From the NCBI GenBank assembly GCA_963678675.1, contig OY783195.1, forward strand, positions 28,941,385 to 29,005,384: 64,000 bases of DNA. Direction: 5' to 3'. Positions 22,804 through 34,520 of the stretch are shown one piece after another. The DNA comes from Xiphydria camelus (Eukaryota; Arthropoda; Insecta; Hymenoptera; Xiphydriidae). The notes beneath the pieces are model-generated. The model had not been told where the DNA came from. It was given only the letters and a program-made list of their open reading frames with translations, and did no database searches. The translations under genes and the position numbers were made by a program. Within the stretch, counting starts at the first letter, position 1. Every line of letters begins with the position of its first letter.

Positions 22804-24023
22804 GATAACTCTCCCCATCTTTCTCCCTCGCCCTCCTCTTCCTCGTCCTTCTCCGTCCTCTTCCCTCGCGACGTTCACCACCATCTTTGATCCTCGTCCG
22901 CTTCGTCCTCGTCCTCCTCGGCGCGCGCGATCCTCTTCGACTGGTTCTCCCCGCGCGCGGCTCGAAGCACGCGGTTGCCAACTCGTTTGGAAAGTGCCAA
23001 AATAGCGCGGAAAAAATGCCTCGTACAAAGTACGAGCCGCCGCTTCGCGAAACACTAGGGGCGGCGGATGGCTGGGCTCTTCGGGGTCCTCTTCGTCGTC
23101 GCGATTCTTCGTCGTGGACGCGCAGAGCGCTCCCCCTCGAGTTCCCATTGCATTCTTCTCCCCCTCCTCTTTTTTCCTCTCCCCGCGCGCGGAGAGATAT
23201 CGAACCGCAGCGGCGGCCTCCGCGCCGCGTGCGCGCCATGCTGCCGTGGATCGGATCGCGCGCGCGCGCGCGCGCGCGAGAGGGACCTTGACTGCGGCCT
23301 CAGCGAACGCCGGTGCCCGCGGCACTGTGCCTCCTCGATCGTTGAACCACGTGCGGCGGCTCTCTCCGGTATAGCAGTAGCATTATCTGCCGAAGGATCT
23401 CTCGCAACGAGGCAGGATCCGGCGAGAGAGAGAGGGAGGGGGAGGGAGAGACGGCGGAGGAGAGCTTCGAGCGTGCGAACCGCGCGTTCGGAAAAATTCG
23501 ACGATGCGTTTCGACGATGGTCCCGCCTCGAGGGACCGCGAGGATCCGATCGGGCCCGCGAACCTGGGGGAGGCCGAGGTCGCGCGGCGCTGCAGCACGC
23601 GCGAGAGAGCGAGAGCCGGCCAGCCGCGCGAGCGAGGGACCGCGGTTTCTAAAAACCTGGCGTATCTTTCGCGGTATACGATCCCCGGCAGGAATTCCTT
23701 GATGGAAGCTACGCGGAAAGAAAAACCACACCGCGGACCTTGCGGGTCCCTTTTATTTATCGTTCTAATTTGAAACGTCACCGCGCCTCGGATACCTGCA
23801 CGGCATATTCGTGCGGCCATCTCCGGAACCTCGGTAATTCGTTTAACTTCTTGCCCCGCCGATGGCGGCTGCTAATGGTTTTCTTGTACCGATCTCCGCG
23901 ACCTCCCGTCGCGCCTCCTTCCGTAGGCCGCGGCGGTGCTCCAATTTGATAAGAGGCGCGTCTCGCGCGCGCGGGAAGGTTGGACGGGAGCAAGGTATCC
24001 GCGTTTGGACGATCTTAACGAGG
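22281..24023. other. Intronic block with a TAAT-rich start and GA/CT tracts
   Basis: A homeodomain-type cluster at 22464-22545 carries TTAACGCGTAATTGCC, TAAGTAATTAAATC and GGTAATTGGCCGG. Farther on come (GA)n at 22594-22617, (CT)n at 22764-22796 and (CG)n at 23259-23278. Long antisense and sense open frames across 22492-23731 are Arg/Glu or Ser/Leu repeats driven by these tracts and are not called as genes. Confidence 0.45.
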
Positions 24024-24236
24024 TACGTACGGAAAAAAAATAAATCGTAGTACTTAGGTACAAAGTTTGTGGTAAATTTCGAGATAAGGCCAATTGATTT
24101 GTGTAAAAATTATAGGTAGTAAAATTGTTGTAATTCTTACTAAGCGTGAAGTTATCGTAACGATAAATTGGACATGTCCCAAAATTTACCGCAAATTTTG
24201 TTGATGCTACGACTTATTTATTGCTGTGTGGTATTC
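24024..24236. mobile_element. MITE family E, copy 1
   Basis: Inverted arms are built on ACAAAGTTTGTGGTAAATTT and CAAAATTTACCGCAAATTTT, with a TTATCGTAACGATAAATTGG core. This copy has an extra GGTA that creates TTAGGTAC, absent from sibling copies, and a second TAGGTA at 24113. Confidence 0.7.
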
Positions 24237-24303
24237 GATTCAATTTTCCAGCCGCACCGGTCGGTGATGAATATTGTTAAGGTTTCGTATTGAATATAAT
24301 ACT

Positions 24304-24570
24304 ACACAAAAAGACTGGTACCAGTAAATTTTACTGTATTTACAACAAAGGAAATGCACATGAGGGTTTTCGGATTTTTTACAATGCAATACAGTCATTT
24401 TCCTTGTAGAAACATTAAATCGCGATAGCTTGTAGGTACATTATAATTTACTGTTTCGTCAAAAAAAAAAAAATTATTCTCCAGCACAGGAGAAATATCC
24501 TGAAACCCTTATGCGTACCTCTTTTATTGTAAATACGGTAAAATTTACTGGTACCAGTCTTTCCATGCAC
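24304..24570. mobile_element. MITE family B, copy 4
   Basis: Intact arms are AAGACTGGTACCAGTAAATT and AATTTACTGGTACCAGTCTT. An insertion in the left half creates GTAGGTAC at about 24434. Confidence 0.75.
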
Positions 24571-24603
24571 CAATTCATCGTACAATCTTCTAATTCTGAC
24601 CCT

Positions 24604-24875
24604 CGTTGGAGATTTTTACTGGTACCAGTAAATGTTACTGTATTTAGAGTAAAACAGCTATACACATGAGTGTTTTGTGATGTTTGTATACAGTGCGATG
24701 CAGTAACTTCTCGTTTGAAAATATTAGATCGTAATCGCAATAGCTTGCATTGCAATTAACGGATTTCTAAGGAAAAATAGTTCTTCAACACAGTAGAAAT
24801 ATCCGAAAACCCTTACGCGTGCCTCTTTTGCAGTAAATACAGTAAAATTCACTGGTATCAGCCTTTCCATGCAGC
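24604..24875. mobile_element. MITE family B, copy 5
   Basis: It runs from TTTTTACTGGTACCAGTAAA to ATTCACTGGTATCAGCCTTT, 35 bp after copy 4 and in the same orientation. Confidence 0.7.
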
Positions 24876-25877
24876 AACGCGGTCGCGTACCACCTCATTG
24901 TAACCTTCCATCGCCCCTCTCTCCTCCTCTTCCTGAAGAGTCGCATCCGCGCGATTGAAAAGGTGAGAAATCTCCTCGGTCGCGCGCACGCGCGTGTGTC
25001 ACCGCCTCATCGTCGGCTGCGCGGCACCGGCTCAACAGGGTATAGCCCATCAAGCGACGACAAAGACATTGTGGTCTAACAATTCCCCGTGAAAGAGAGT
25101 CTTTCGAGGGGATTTCGGGTGCGAGGAGGTCTCTCCCGCCGTATTATTTCTCTTTATCTCCCTCCAGCGCGCTGCCGTGCGCGCTCCTCGCTCGGCTCCT
25201 CGCGCGAGATAATGCACCTAGGCAATGGCATCGAGCCGCGCGCGCGCGCGCGTGTATCGCTCGGTCCGCCGTTCTGTGCTCGCGCGAGGCGTTAACGAGG
25301 CGGGCAAACACGAAGCAGAGGCAGAAATAGAAGGAGAGGAAGAAGAAAGAGCGGGAGGTGGTGCGCCGGCGGTGGAGGAGGGGCGGTAGGGGGAGGACGC
25401 GCGGAGAAACGAAGGCGCTTTTCAAGGCGAGAGGTGTGAATTCCGTCGCTCTCCATCGGGCAATGAAAGCGCTCTTTCCCGCGCCTTATTAAGCCCCCGG
25501 CATGCAACCGCGGCTCTCTCACGCGGTCCCGGCCTTTATGTACCGTTGCGAGCGCGCGCGCGGCGAGGTTCGCGCCACGTAGGTACGACCCATACCTACG
25601 CGGACGAGAGCGCGCACGGCCTCGAACTTCTCGAAGCGTCGGAAGCGTATAGTTCTTTGTCCCGAGTGGAAGAAGCGTCGGTCGAGGTCTCTCCCTCCTG
25701 TACGGGATATTCTCCTTCCTCGCGAGTCTTCCTCCGTCGATTTATGCAGTGGCTGTGGGAGAGGAAATGACCGGAGATCTCGCGCGCTGTCGTCGTGGAA
25801 CCCTGATCGCCACTGGAGCAGGAAAACGGAGCGAACTTAAAGTTCCAGCGTGTGTGCGGGACGAATATGGAATATGT
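24876..25877. other. Intronic CpG-rich unique block
   Basis: No exon or repeat family was recognised. Confidence 0.5.
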
Positions 25878-26078
25878 GCGTTTAAACTTACTCGCCAGGG
25901 AAGAAACTTCAATTACTGTTATCTCATTATCTATGAACTTTTCAGTTACATCGATATAAGACTTTATGGAGGTAAAAATGTAATCTTCAAAAAAGTGTTA
26001 TACAAATATGAGCCAAAAGCTCATGTAGAAAATAAGACTAGAGTGATTGAAATTTCTGGCAAGTTTAGTCTCACGGGG
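25878..26078. mobile_element. MITE family A, copy 4
   Basis: The outer arms are in the usual order (TTAAACTTACTCGCCAGGG and GGCAAGTTTAGTCTC). The centre, including ACATCGATATAAGACTTTAT, is inverted relative to the other copies. Confidence 0.7.
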
Positions 26079-26277
26079 TACACTGAGAAAAAAAAAGATT
26101 AAAAATTATTCTGTTAGAAGGACTATCTGAGTACGAAAGGTAAAGTGGATCGAAAATTATTCTAAGGAAGGTTAAATTTTATACCCTGGAAGGATAATTT
26201 TTTATCTGTTTTACCTTTCGGTATTCAGATTATCCTTCTAACAGAATAAATGTTAATCTTTTTTTTTCTCAGTGTAG
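26079..26277. mobile_element. MITE family T: near-perfect 200-bp palindrome
   Basis: It runs from ACACTGAGAAAAAAAAAGAT to ATCTTTTTTTTTCTCAGTGT. Long matching arms include TATTCTGTTAGAAGGACTAT and the complement ATTATCCTTCTAACAGAATA. Its neighbours are family A (left) and element U (right). Confidence 0.75.
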
Positions 26278-26746
26278 GGTGGGGTTAAAAATGCCGCGGG
26301 GTAAAAAGTACCATTCGGCTGGTCTGAAAAAATAATTGACTATTTGATAATTGAAGAGTATAACTTCTAAAGGGTCTGAGTGCCATACTTGCAAAAACAT
26401 ATATTTTGCTTGAAAACGGTTGTAAGTGCAAACCCCAATGCACCTGAAAAGGGTCTACATATGTGCAAAAGCATACGTAGGGGATCAAAACTCGAAAATC
26501 TGCAAGACATGCTTCGCTATATTCCTTTGAGGCATCTGCCTGTTTTTGTAGATTTCCAAAAATTTAGCGTTTTGGCACTTAGACCCTTTAGAAGTTATAT
26601 ACTCTTCAATTGCATTTCGCAGAATTAATCTTTGCATACGACAATTGGCTGGAGAACTCTGATTGTGAATAAACGAAACGGTTTGTTTATGGAAATCTAT
26701 CCTATATGACGCTTCTTACCTCCGGCATCTTTATCCCCACTCTACC
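26276..26746. mobile_element. Element U: 470-bp foldback
   Basis: The terminal inverted repeats GTAGGGTGGGGTTAAAAATG and CATCTTTATCCCCACTCTAC are degenerate. Internal arms GAGTATAACTTCTAAAGGGT (26355) and its complement at about 26584-26606 are better conserved. It is non-coding. Confidence 0.7.
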
Positions 26747-27534
26747 GTACCATATACCACGAGAGTCAAAGTTCAAAATCCGCGGAACAACAGAGGCTAT
26801 CGAGAAGAAACAATCGCGCGGTCGACGTACGAATAATTTATCATCCGCGCGAGAGCATTCGCCAAGTAGCGTAAACACTCCGCGCGCGGCGCGGCTACTC
26901 CATTCACATCCGAGAGCCGCGCGCGATCAATTTTCATGCCGACTAATCGGTCTATTAATAAACCAATGACGGCAACGTTCCCCGGAGACGAGTTCGCGTC
27001 CGTCGGTGACATCGCAACGGGAGCCCTCTCCTCGTCAGTCGCCTCTTCGAATCAACGCGCCCAGAAGAGAGAAAGAGGGAGAGAGAGAGGCCACGCTCTC
27101 CTTTGTCCCGTCACGTCACAAGTATAACTTGCCACGGCCCCTCCTATCAGCTCCCGAAACAAACGCGACCTGTCGCCCGGTCGTCGCGGCGATCAACGCC
27201 GACGCCGAGGGGGGCGCGCGCGTGCACACGCGCGTTGGCATAATAATCCTCGGTGTTCCGGAGCTCGCGAGGCGAACGTCGCGAGAGAAACGTGCCAGAG
27301 AGCCCGCGCTGTTTATTTTAATTCGACTTAACCGCGGGCCGCGCGATTGTTTCGTCTCGCCTTCTGGATGTTTGGCTCGATCGAGGAGTTATCGTTTCGC
27401 CCCGCCGCGAGAAGGTACACGCGCGGGGCCCCCGACCGGAAGCGGCCACTCGCGTTGCTCGCGCGGCGTTCGCCTGTATGAACGAAGCCGCGGTTTAATT
27501 CCGTTGCGTTGAACGAATTCGACGCTCCATCTTA
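26747..27534. other. Intronic unique block
   Basis: CpG-rich. An open frame at 27006-27512 is Arg-rich and unsupported. Confidence 0.5.
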
Positions 27535-27657
27535 CATTTTGTTAGAGTAACTTGATACTTGGTCCAACTGACCAGTATTTTGGTTAGAATAATAAGACGC
27601 GTCAAACACACTAGATGCGTTTTGTCGTGTTCACCCAATGATTTTTCTCAATGCAGG
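27535..27657. mobile_element. MITE family I, copy 4 (partial)
   Basis: It contains CCAACTGACCAGTATTTTGG and TTAGAATAATAAGACGCGTC, and ends in ATGATTTTTCTCAATGCAG. Confidence 0.55.
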
Positions 27658-27903
27658 GCCAAGATAATATTGTGGCAAATTAACTTGGCTCGAGTTAACG
27701 TCTGAAAACAATTTTCACCCGGGTTCCCCTCCCCGCTCGGTCCTTTCTTCACGCTTCATCCTCTGCGTTTCGTTTGCCTTCGTCTTTATCCTCTTCAATT
27801 TAGATTTATCGTCAGTCGTCGTATCTCTCCCGTAAGCCCGAGGTGGTTAGGTACTCTCGGAGGTACATCTCCTCTCTCCCAGAGTGAAATAAATGTTGCC
27901 CCG

Positions 27904-27929
27904 TCTTCTTCTTCTTCTTCTTCTTCTTC
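27904..27929. repeat. (CTT)n microsatellite
   Basis: About eight CTT units in CpG-rich unique sequence. Confidence 0.9.
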
Positions 27930-28310
27930 GTTGCGACCTCTTATCCTTCTCCTCTCGCGAGAACACAATCGATCAAAGAACTCCTTCCCTTCCACCACCC
28001 CATCATCCTCTCTCGTCTTCCCTCGCGCGAGGCGCGCAATAATTAGCTCTCTTTCTCCGAGTGTTATAACTTCTCGCCGGGATCGGAGGAGCGCCATTTT
28101 GAGCGTCATAAGGTGCACGTACGTATATACAGGCATGCGTATGGCTGTGGGAGAAACTCGTCGGAGGAATTCCTTCCACGGCCGCGCGGTGCGGGCCCGA
28201 GAAACAACACCGTACCTAAACGCATACCGATACTTTTCGAACGGGTAACACGTAGTACCTCGCGTCCTCGTGCATGTACACATATCTACAGAGCGATGCA
28301 CCTCTACCAT

Positions 28311-28517
28311 ATGGGGCTATACTTACTCGCGAGGAAAGAAACTTCAATCGCTATTATCTCATTACCCATGAGCTTTTGGCTCGTATTTGTATAATGCTTT
28401 GTTGAAGATTACGTTTCAATCTACAATAAAGTCTTGTATCGATATAGGTCAAAAATGCATTGATAATGAGATAAGAGTGATTGAAGTTTCTTTCCCGGCG
28501 AATAAGTTTAGCCTCGC
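28311..28517. mobile_element. MITE family A, copy 5
   Basis: It runs from GGGGCTATACTTACTCGCG to CCGGCGAATAAGTTTAGCC, with central TCTTGTATCGATATAGGTCA. Confidence 0.75.
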
Positions 28518-29909
28518 ACGATGCATACACGCCTCGTCTGTGAAACAGATACGCGTCTCTCTCCCCTTCCTCCCGGCCCATTGGTCCGGGATCTCACCTA
28601 TATATGTCGACATTTCTCTCCCCTGCTATATACGCGCAGCGGTCCAGAAGAGTCGCGCGGCATTTTCTATAGGTGCCCCAACCCGGGGGGGAGATACGCC
28701 GACGACAGTCGAGATCACAGACAGGAGGCCGCCTGTGCTCTTCGCCGTTTCCAAAAGTGACTGCGCTTTCCCGGTTCTCGGCTCCTCATTGCATTGTCCC
28801 ACGCGCGCTGTGCGCCTCTTCCCCGGAAAAACGGACATATCGTCCTTTCCTCGCAGCGGACGGGTACAGAGAGAAGACGCGAGCAGACTCTCGGCTCCTC
28901 GACCGCGTTCCGTTTGTGTCGCTCGGCTTCGCGCGCCTCTCGTCGCATTGTGCCCGGCCGGTGGGGGGGAGCGCCAGCGGGCTTCCGTTCAGTTTGCGCC
29001 TCCTTTCCGCGCGTTCTCCCCCCGTTGTCCGGTGTTGGCCAACTTTGCCAAAAAGCACGACAGGGGGGAGCGCCGTAAATCACTCCGTCACGGCCGATTA
29101 GCCACGGCAAAAACAATGGCGACAGTGCGGAGCGCGTAATCGCGCCGAAAGCCTTATTCCGCCCGCGCGAGAGAAGCGCGGAGACCGGTGGTCAGTTCGA
29201 ACCCCGTGACCGATCGTCGCGACCGTGTCTCTCCTTTCGTTCGGGTCTTCACGCCTTTTTTTTCGCTCCTTTTTGTCCCCTCCCACTCCGCCTCGTTCTG
29301 CTGCTTCCATACAGAGCTCCCTGCTCCGTCTCGCCGTCCTTCGTGCGCCTCTCTCTCTCTCTCGGCGCGGGTCTCTTGCTTCTCACGAGAGCGCGTCTAG
29401 TCGGTACGCCGCGGCGTTTAGAGGCGCCCCCGCGTTTGCAGAGCGCGTCGGCGGATCTTCTCCTTCCCCTATCGGTCTTCCACGTCCGCCGCGCGCGCAT
29501 CTCGCCTCCCTTCCCCTCGATCTTCAAACTCCTGGAAGGAGCCGAAGCGCGGGCCTCTCTTCCGGTGCGCGTCCAATCGACCCGTACAAATATTTAGGGT
29601 GCCCCGACGGGACTGTGGAACACGCTCCCCCCGCATCTCTTCGACCATCGCCTCCGTTCGCTTCGTTTTCTTTTGACTCGGTCGGGAAATCTTCTCGAAT
29701 ATGCCGCGGAGACCGTGAAAATCGCGAGTCGGATTTCGTGGAATTTACAGCGGCAGTCCATTCGCCGTCGGTCCTCCCGCGTTAGTCCCGTGACCGACCG
29801 CGGATCCTTCTCTGCCCGCCCCCCCGCGTGCACTTATTATCCGCTCTTCCTCTGCGCGCAAGTTTGACATCCGGCGAGAGCTTCTTCGAATGTTTTCGGG
29901 GTGACAAAT
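28518..29909. other. Intronic CpG-rich unique block
   Basis: Several overlapping open frames on both strands (28387-29785) encode Arg/Ser/Pro-rich strings and are judged spurious. No repeat family is present. Confidence 0.5.
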
Positions 29910-30118
29910 GTACGGAGAAAAATATTGTAATTTGACGATCCGAATAAATGTCGACATGTGAATAGTGCCAAGAATATATTAATTTAAGCCTGACGTATTA
30001 TCATTGAATCGGGTATAGGTATGTTATTTGAATGAAATGTAGTCTTAAATAAATATCTTCTTGGTACAGTATTCATGTCGACGTTTACTTGGATCGCCAA
30101 ATTATTTTCCTCGGCGTG
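29910..30118. mobile_element. MITE family N, copy 1
   Basis: It runs from TGTACGGAGAAAAATATTG to ATTATTTTCCTCGGCGTGTA. It contains TGTCGACATGTGAATAGTGC and the complementary ATTCATGTCGACGTTTACTT, shared with 36539-36752 and 52950-53158. Confidence 0.65.
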
Positions 30119-30248
30119 TATCGACGGTTAATTAACGACGAAGAAACTCGCCTTATCGAGGATAGCGCTCTATCGTCCAAGAGCCGTGTCACCGCTAGGA
30201 TGATGCAGGGATGTGTTTCATAGCTCGAAATCTCGTCGAAATTACGCA

Positions 30249-30487
30249 CGGGAAAAAATTAATCGCAGCATTTACATAGTTTGTAATACATTTCGAGACA
30301 CGGCTAATTTATCGTTACGATAACTACAATTTTAGTACAAATTATTTTATAACCTGTACAAGTTGCAAGCGTTTTTGTCATTTTTACTAAAATTGTAGTT
30401 ACCGTAACAATACATTGGCCTTGTCTCGAAATTTACCACAAACCTTGTAAATATTATATTACGATTTATTTATTTTTTTCGCGCAGG
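30249..30487. mobile_element. MITE family E, copy 2
   Basis: The arms CGCAGCATTTACATAGTTTG and ACAAACCTTGTAAATATTAT are inverted around blocks with TTATCGTTACGATAACTACA and its inverse. Confidence 0.7.
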
Positions 30488-31150
30488 GCATCGGAATATC
30501 AATCGTGCGGCGATAAAAGTTTCAAGCGGATCCTTCAATTTTCCCGATCGTTGTTTCTCGCTGTTACTACTACACGCTTATTCGCGTCAGCCGTTTCAAT
30601 TTGACGAATACTTTTTGCGGCCTACAAATTATCGGGGAAATATAGCTCGGCGCGAGCGAAGGGAAATATTTGCGAGGAGTAGGACGTAAAAGCACTCGGA
30701 AGAGCCTTTAATGACCCTCGAACCGTGATTGTTACACGGGAAAAAGTGTCGAGGGACGAACGGAGGAAGGAGGAAGAGAGCGAGAGGCGCTGGCGGAAGT
30801 GCGCGATCGCGCCAGGCGACGTATATCCGACTCCGAGCGTCGCGGGGTTACAATGGAAAGCGCTCGGCAATATACCTACATCATGATCGCGTTACGATCG
30901 CCATAAGGTTTTACGGCGGTCGTAACAGTCCTCGCTTTATTGTCGGCCGGTCCGAGCAAAAACCGTGGCGAGTCCCGGGCGCTCGCTTATCGCTCCCGGT
31001 GTGTGCTCCTCCGTCGAAACGGTGTAAATTCAACCTGATTAGGGAAGATCGCGCCGCGAACGGCCCTCTTCCGCGGTGGAAGCGCCTCTTAAGAGTACCT
31101 ATCGAGAAATTACGCGGTCGAAGGGAATATGAGAAAAGATCGCAATTTTA
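30488..31150. other. Intronic unique block
   Basis: CpG-rich. No exon or repeat was recognised. Confidence 0.5.
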
Positions 31151-31420
31151 GGTACACTGTACCAAATTTATAGCAAAATTAATATAATTGTATAAAGCCT
31201 TTATCCAATAATTGACTATGAAAGTTAATGTATTCCGTTATGAAATTTATATTACATTTAATATAAATGTATACACAAAATTGGATAAATATTCGATATA
31301 ATTTTCATAATGGAGTAGCAAATAAATTGTAGCATCTACAAAGTTTCTGGTAAAATACGGGACAAGGCCAATTTATTGTTACGATACTAGAATTTCAGTA
31401 AAAATTCAGAGAAATCAACA
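31151..31420. mobile_element. Family K copy 2 followed by half of a family E element
   Basis: Bases 31151-31326 form an uninterrupted family K palindrome (TTCCGTTATGAAATTTATAT with the inverse ATTTTCATAATGGAG). Bases 31322-31420 match only the left half of family E (TGTAGCATCTACAAAGTTTC, CAAGGCCAATTTATTGTTAC). Confidence 0.55.
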
Positions 31421-31484
31421 TCAAGTAAGGTAACTGTCCCAATAGCAGGACACGTCCTAGTGTAGTCGGATATATTTTAATTTA

Positions 31485-31770
31485 ATTGAAATTATTTACT
31501 GAGAAAAAATGAGGGGAAAAAGGAGGTAACGAAATAATTTCGTCGAGTCAATTTGATAACCTATATAAATATTTGTCGGATCATCCAAATGTTTAGCTCT
31601 GCCATAAAAGTTTTCGTGAAATTAATCAAAGAATTTTGTCCAAATTCCAAAAAAAAAAAGTGTTTTGTTGGCTCGTATTCGTTCTAAATATTTTGTTAGC
31701 CCAACCAAGAGTTCTTTCAGCGTTGAATGGGACAAAAAGAAATGACTAGCGGAAAAAAATCTTCAATAAA
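31485..31770. repeat. Unclassified AT-rich repeat-like block
   Basis: It begins TTACTGAGAAAAAATGAGGG, which resembles the common MITE end. The inverted partner is unclear, so this is probably a decayed element. Confidence 0.35.
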
Positions 31771-32924
31771 TGAAAGATGCAGACAGAAAGTATATTCAGC
31801 GTATTTTTTCCGCGCCGATTAAAAAAATCATATAATTGGATCATTATTTTTTTTAAACATGAGAAAAAATCGCAATTTTACGCGTCAAAAAATGTGCACG
31901 ACGGCTTCAAAAGTCATTCCTCGCGCGCAAGTATCATATTATCCTACAGATGCACCGCGAGATCGGGAAACACCATCGCGCGTATAGAATTGCACCCCGA
32001 CGATAGATACACCGCGGCGCACCGCAGCCGCGCGCGGCAACCCGACCGCGACAAGGTGAAAGCCGCGCGCGATACGCGGGTCAAGTCCACGGGCGAGCGA
32101 TTCTCAACGACGCGGACGAGGGCGAGGATGAGGACGAGCCACTGCCAGGAAGGTGGCTTAAGCCGCCTCTCGCGCGCACGGTCCCGCCGCGCGTCCGAGC
32201 ACGCTTCGTCACGCTTAGCGCCGTGACTATTTTTATTACGAGAATGTCACAACGCGGTCGTCCGGGAGGCGTGATAAATCCCGGTAATGGCTGGCCATCA
32301 ATCTGGGGGAATTATGTACCTCTCGCCCGCGCCCCCGACCGCGTCCCGCCACCTCTTCGCGGGCAGCGCTGTGTATGCGGGAACCCCGTCGCCCCTCTCC
32401 GCCCCGCGTATTAATAACCCCGTGTAAACGAGAGTGCGAGGGGAGCCCCCTCTCCTCCTCGATCGGGAAACGATCCGTCATCGGGAATCCCGATCGGTTT
32501 CCGAGGGATATTCGCTGGGAAAAATCTCGGAGGCGAAACGTCATCCGGGAGATCCCTTCCCGCGCGTGATTCGACGACACTTTTCTCGCGGGCTTCGCGT
32601 CTCTCCCTTCCGCTCCCTCGTTTTCTCCCCCTTTTCCCGGAGGACTCGAACGCGAGCGGAGGTTGCGCGGGGTCGGGGGGTAGATGGTGAACGGAGATAG
32701 GGAGCTACTTAACTTAACCCTTGCTCGGGCTCGTGCTCGGTCCTCGCGCGGGGCGGCGACCGGCGAGACCCGGAGCCCACACACCAAGAAAGACTAATAG
32801 CCGAGGAGATAACGCTCTTAAACACTTTGCCCGGCCGATGCTTCTTCACAACCTGCTCTCCGCCTCTCTCGCTCTATCCGTCTCCTGTCCTCCCGTGCGT
32901 GCTTTCTCGCGCTCCTCTCGCGGT

Positions 32925-32927
<3 letters not shown>
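31771..32927. other. Intronic unique block before the gap
   Basis: CpG-rich sequence with no supported exon. Confidence 0.5.
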
Positions 32928-32997
<70 letters not shown>

Positions 32998-33197
32998 NNN
33001 NNNNNNNNNNNNNNNNNNNNNNNNNNNNNNNNNNNNNNNNNNNNNNNNNNNNNNNNNNNNNNNNNNNNNNNNNNNNNNNNNNNNNNNNNNNNNNNNNNNN
33101 NNNNNNNNNNNNNNNNNNNNNNNNNNNNNNNNNNNNNNNNNNNNNNNNNNNNNNNNNNNNNNNNNNNNNNNNNNNNNNNNNNNNNNNNNNNNNNNNN

Positions 33198-33243
<46 letters not shown>
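32928..33243. repeat. (CT)n microsatellite containing a 200-N assembly gap
   Basis: CT runs of about 70 bp and 46 bp flank exactly 200 N bases (32998-33197). The true length is unknown, and a 200-base gap is typical of a placeholder. Translations across it are meaningless. Confidence 0.98.
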
Positions 33244-33245
<2 letters not shown>

Positions 33246-34068
33246 GAGGAGGTAAGGAGAGGACCGCGGCTACCTTTCTCCCGTCGCGATAACGCGCGCC
33301 GGGAGTACATATCTCGCGCGTTTATACCCGGAGCCTCTGCTCGGTCTCGCGCGAACTACCGTCGCTGCTCGTCGGCCCTTATCTGCTTCGCGCGCGATTA
33401 AACCTTCCGAAAGCCGAATTCGACGTTCTTTTTTCTCTGCAGCGCGCTGCAGGCTGTGTGCGTCAAATGCAACGCCGGAATTAAGATTGACGAGACGTGT
33501 TTTCCGCGGAAAAACACAAATTACGATCGCTCGTCCCACGACGGGACATAAATTGGACGCGTGAGCGCGCTGAAATATACGCCGCCCGCGCTACAAAAAA
33601 AAAGCTCTTTAATTAACGTTTCCCTCGTTTAAAAATAATTAACAAGCGTTAAACACTGCGCGATCCTCCCACGCCGCGCCGCCGTGTGCGAGCGCCATAA
33701 ATTCATTAGCGTCGCTCCCGCTGGCGTGATATCCTCGCTCGAATAGCCGCGATGGCAAATAGGTACACCCCGGCGATGCGGTTTAATCGCTACGTACAGC
33801 GCGACGATCGCGGGGCTGTGCAGGCGGGAGAAACGGCGCTCGTGGCACGCGTGTTGCAGGAAACAGCGCGAGCCATGCAAACCCATTACCCGCCGCGCGC
33901 GGTTTACGGCTGTTCCGGATAACTGCAAAGAGTTTATTGCCCACCGACGCGATACGAGGTATATATCCGTTCGAGTTGCTGCATCACGATGTAGACTGTA
34001 TCGGATTTTTTGTAGACATTTTTTTGCCGATAAAAATTAATTAGAATCAAAATAAAACAAATATAGTA
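33244..34068. other. Intronic unique block
   Basis: It contains TAAT-rich patches, for example CTTTAATTAACGTTTC near 33606 and AAATAATTAACAAGCG near 33631. No gene was seen. Confidence 0.45.
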
Positions 34069-34520
34069 CACTGAGAAAAATTAATCGAAATGGTAAAACG
34101 TATCCCCGGGTGGGAAGATTCTATATATTTTCTATATAATCCATAAGTGGTTTTGGTTATATATGGTTTATATACATATATGACCTATATTAACCACATA
34201 AGGACTATCTGTACATAATCCTTAAATGGCTAATATAGAAATCATATGTAATCTATATATGACCAAAACCACATATGAATTACATACAAATTATGTAGAA
34301 CTTTTTCGCCTGTGAGTCTAGTTAAACACATTTAGTTATTCTAACCAAAATACCGGTTGATTAATCCAAATATTTAGTCATTGTAACTAAATGACCAGTT
34401 ATTCTAACTGAAAAATGGTCAGTCAAATCAAACAGATGGAGGTTCCATATTTCGCTAAACAGTTTGATCATCGCGTCCAAGATTTTCGTGAAATTGATCA
34501 AGTTCATTTTCTCAGTGTAC
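34069..34520. mobile_element. MITE family I, copy 5, split by family M
   Basis: The ends TACACTGAGAAAAATTAATC and TTCATTTTCTCAGTGTACA are inverted. The family I signature ATTCTAACCAAAATACCGGT lies in the right part. A family M element occupies 34107-34317. Confidence 0.7.
34107..34317. mobile_element. MITE family M, copy 2 (nested)
   Basis: It runs from GGGTGGGAAGATTCTATATA to TATGTAGAACTTTTTCGCCT, interrupting family I between GTAAAACGTATC and TCTAGTTAAAC. Confidence 0.65.

Noticed and set aside
22492..23731. Long Arg/Glu and Ser/Leu frames around GA/CT tracts
   Set aside because: Driven by dinucleotide repeats, with no family similarity.
29185..29215. tRNA-like B-box (CAGTTCGAACCCC)
   Set aside because: No matching A-box, anticodon arm or acceptor stem at the right distances.
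32721..33401. Open frames reading through the N gap
   Set aside because: The translation crosses 200 unknown bases and CT repeats.
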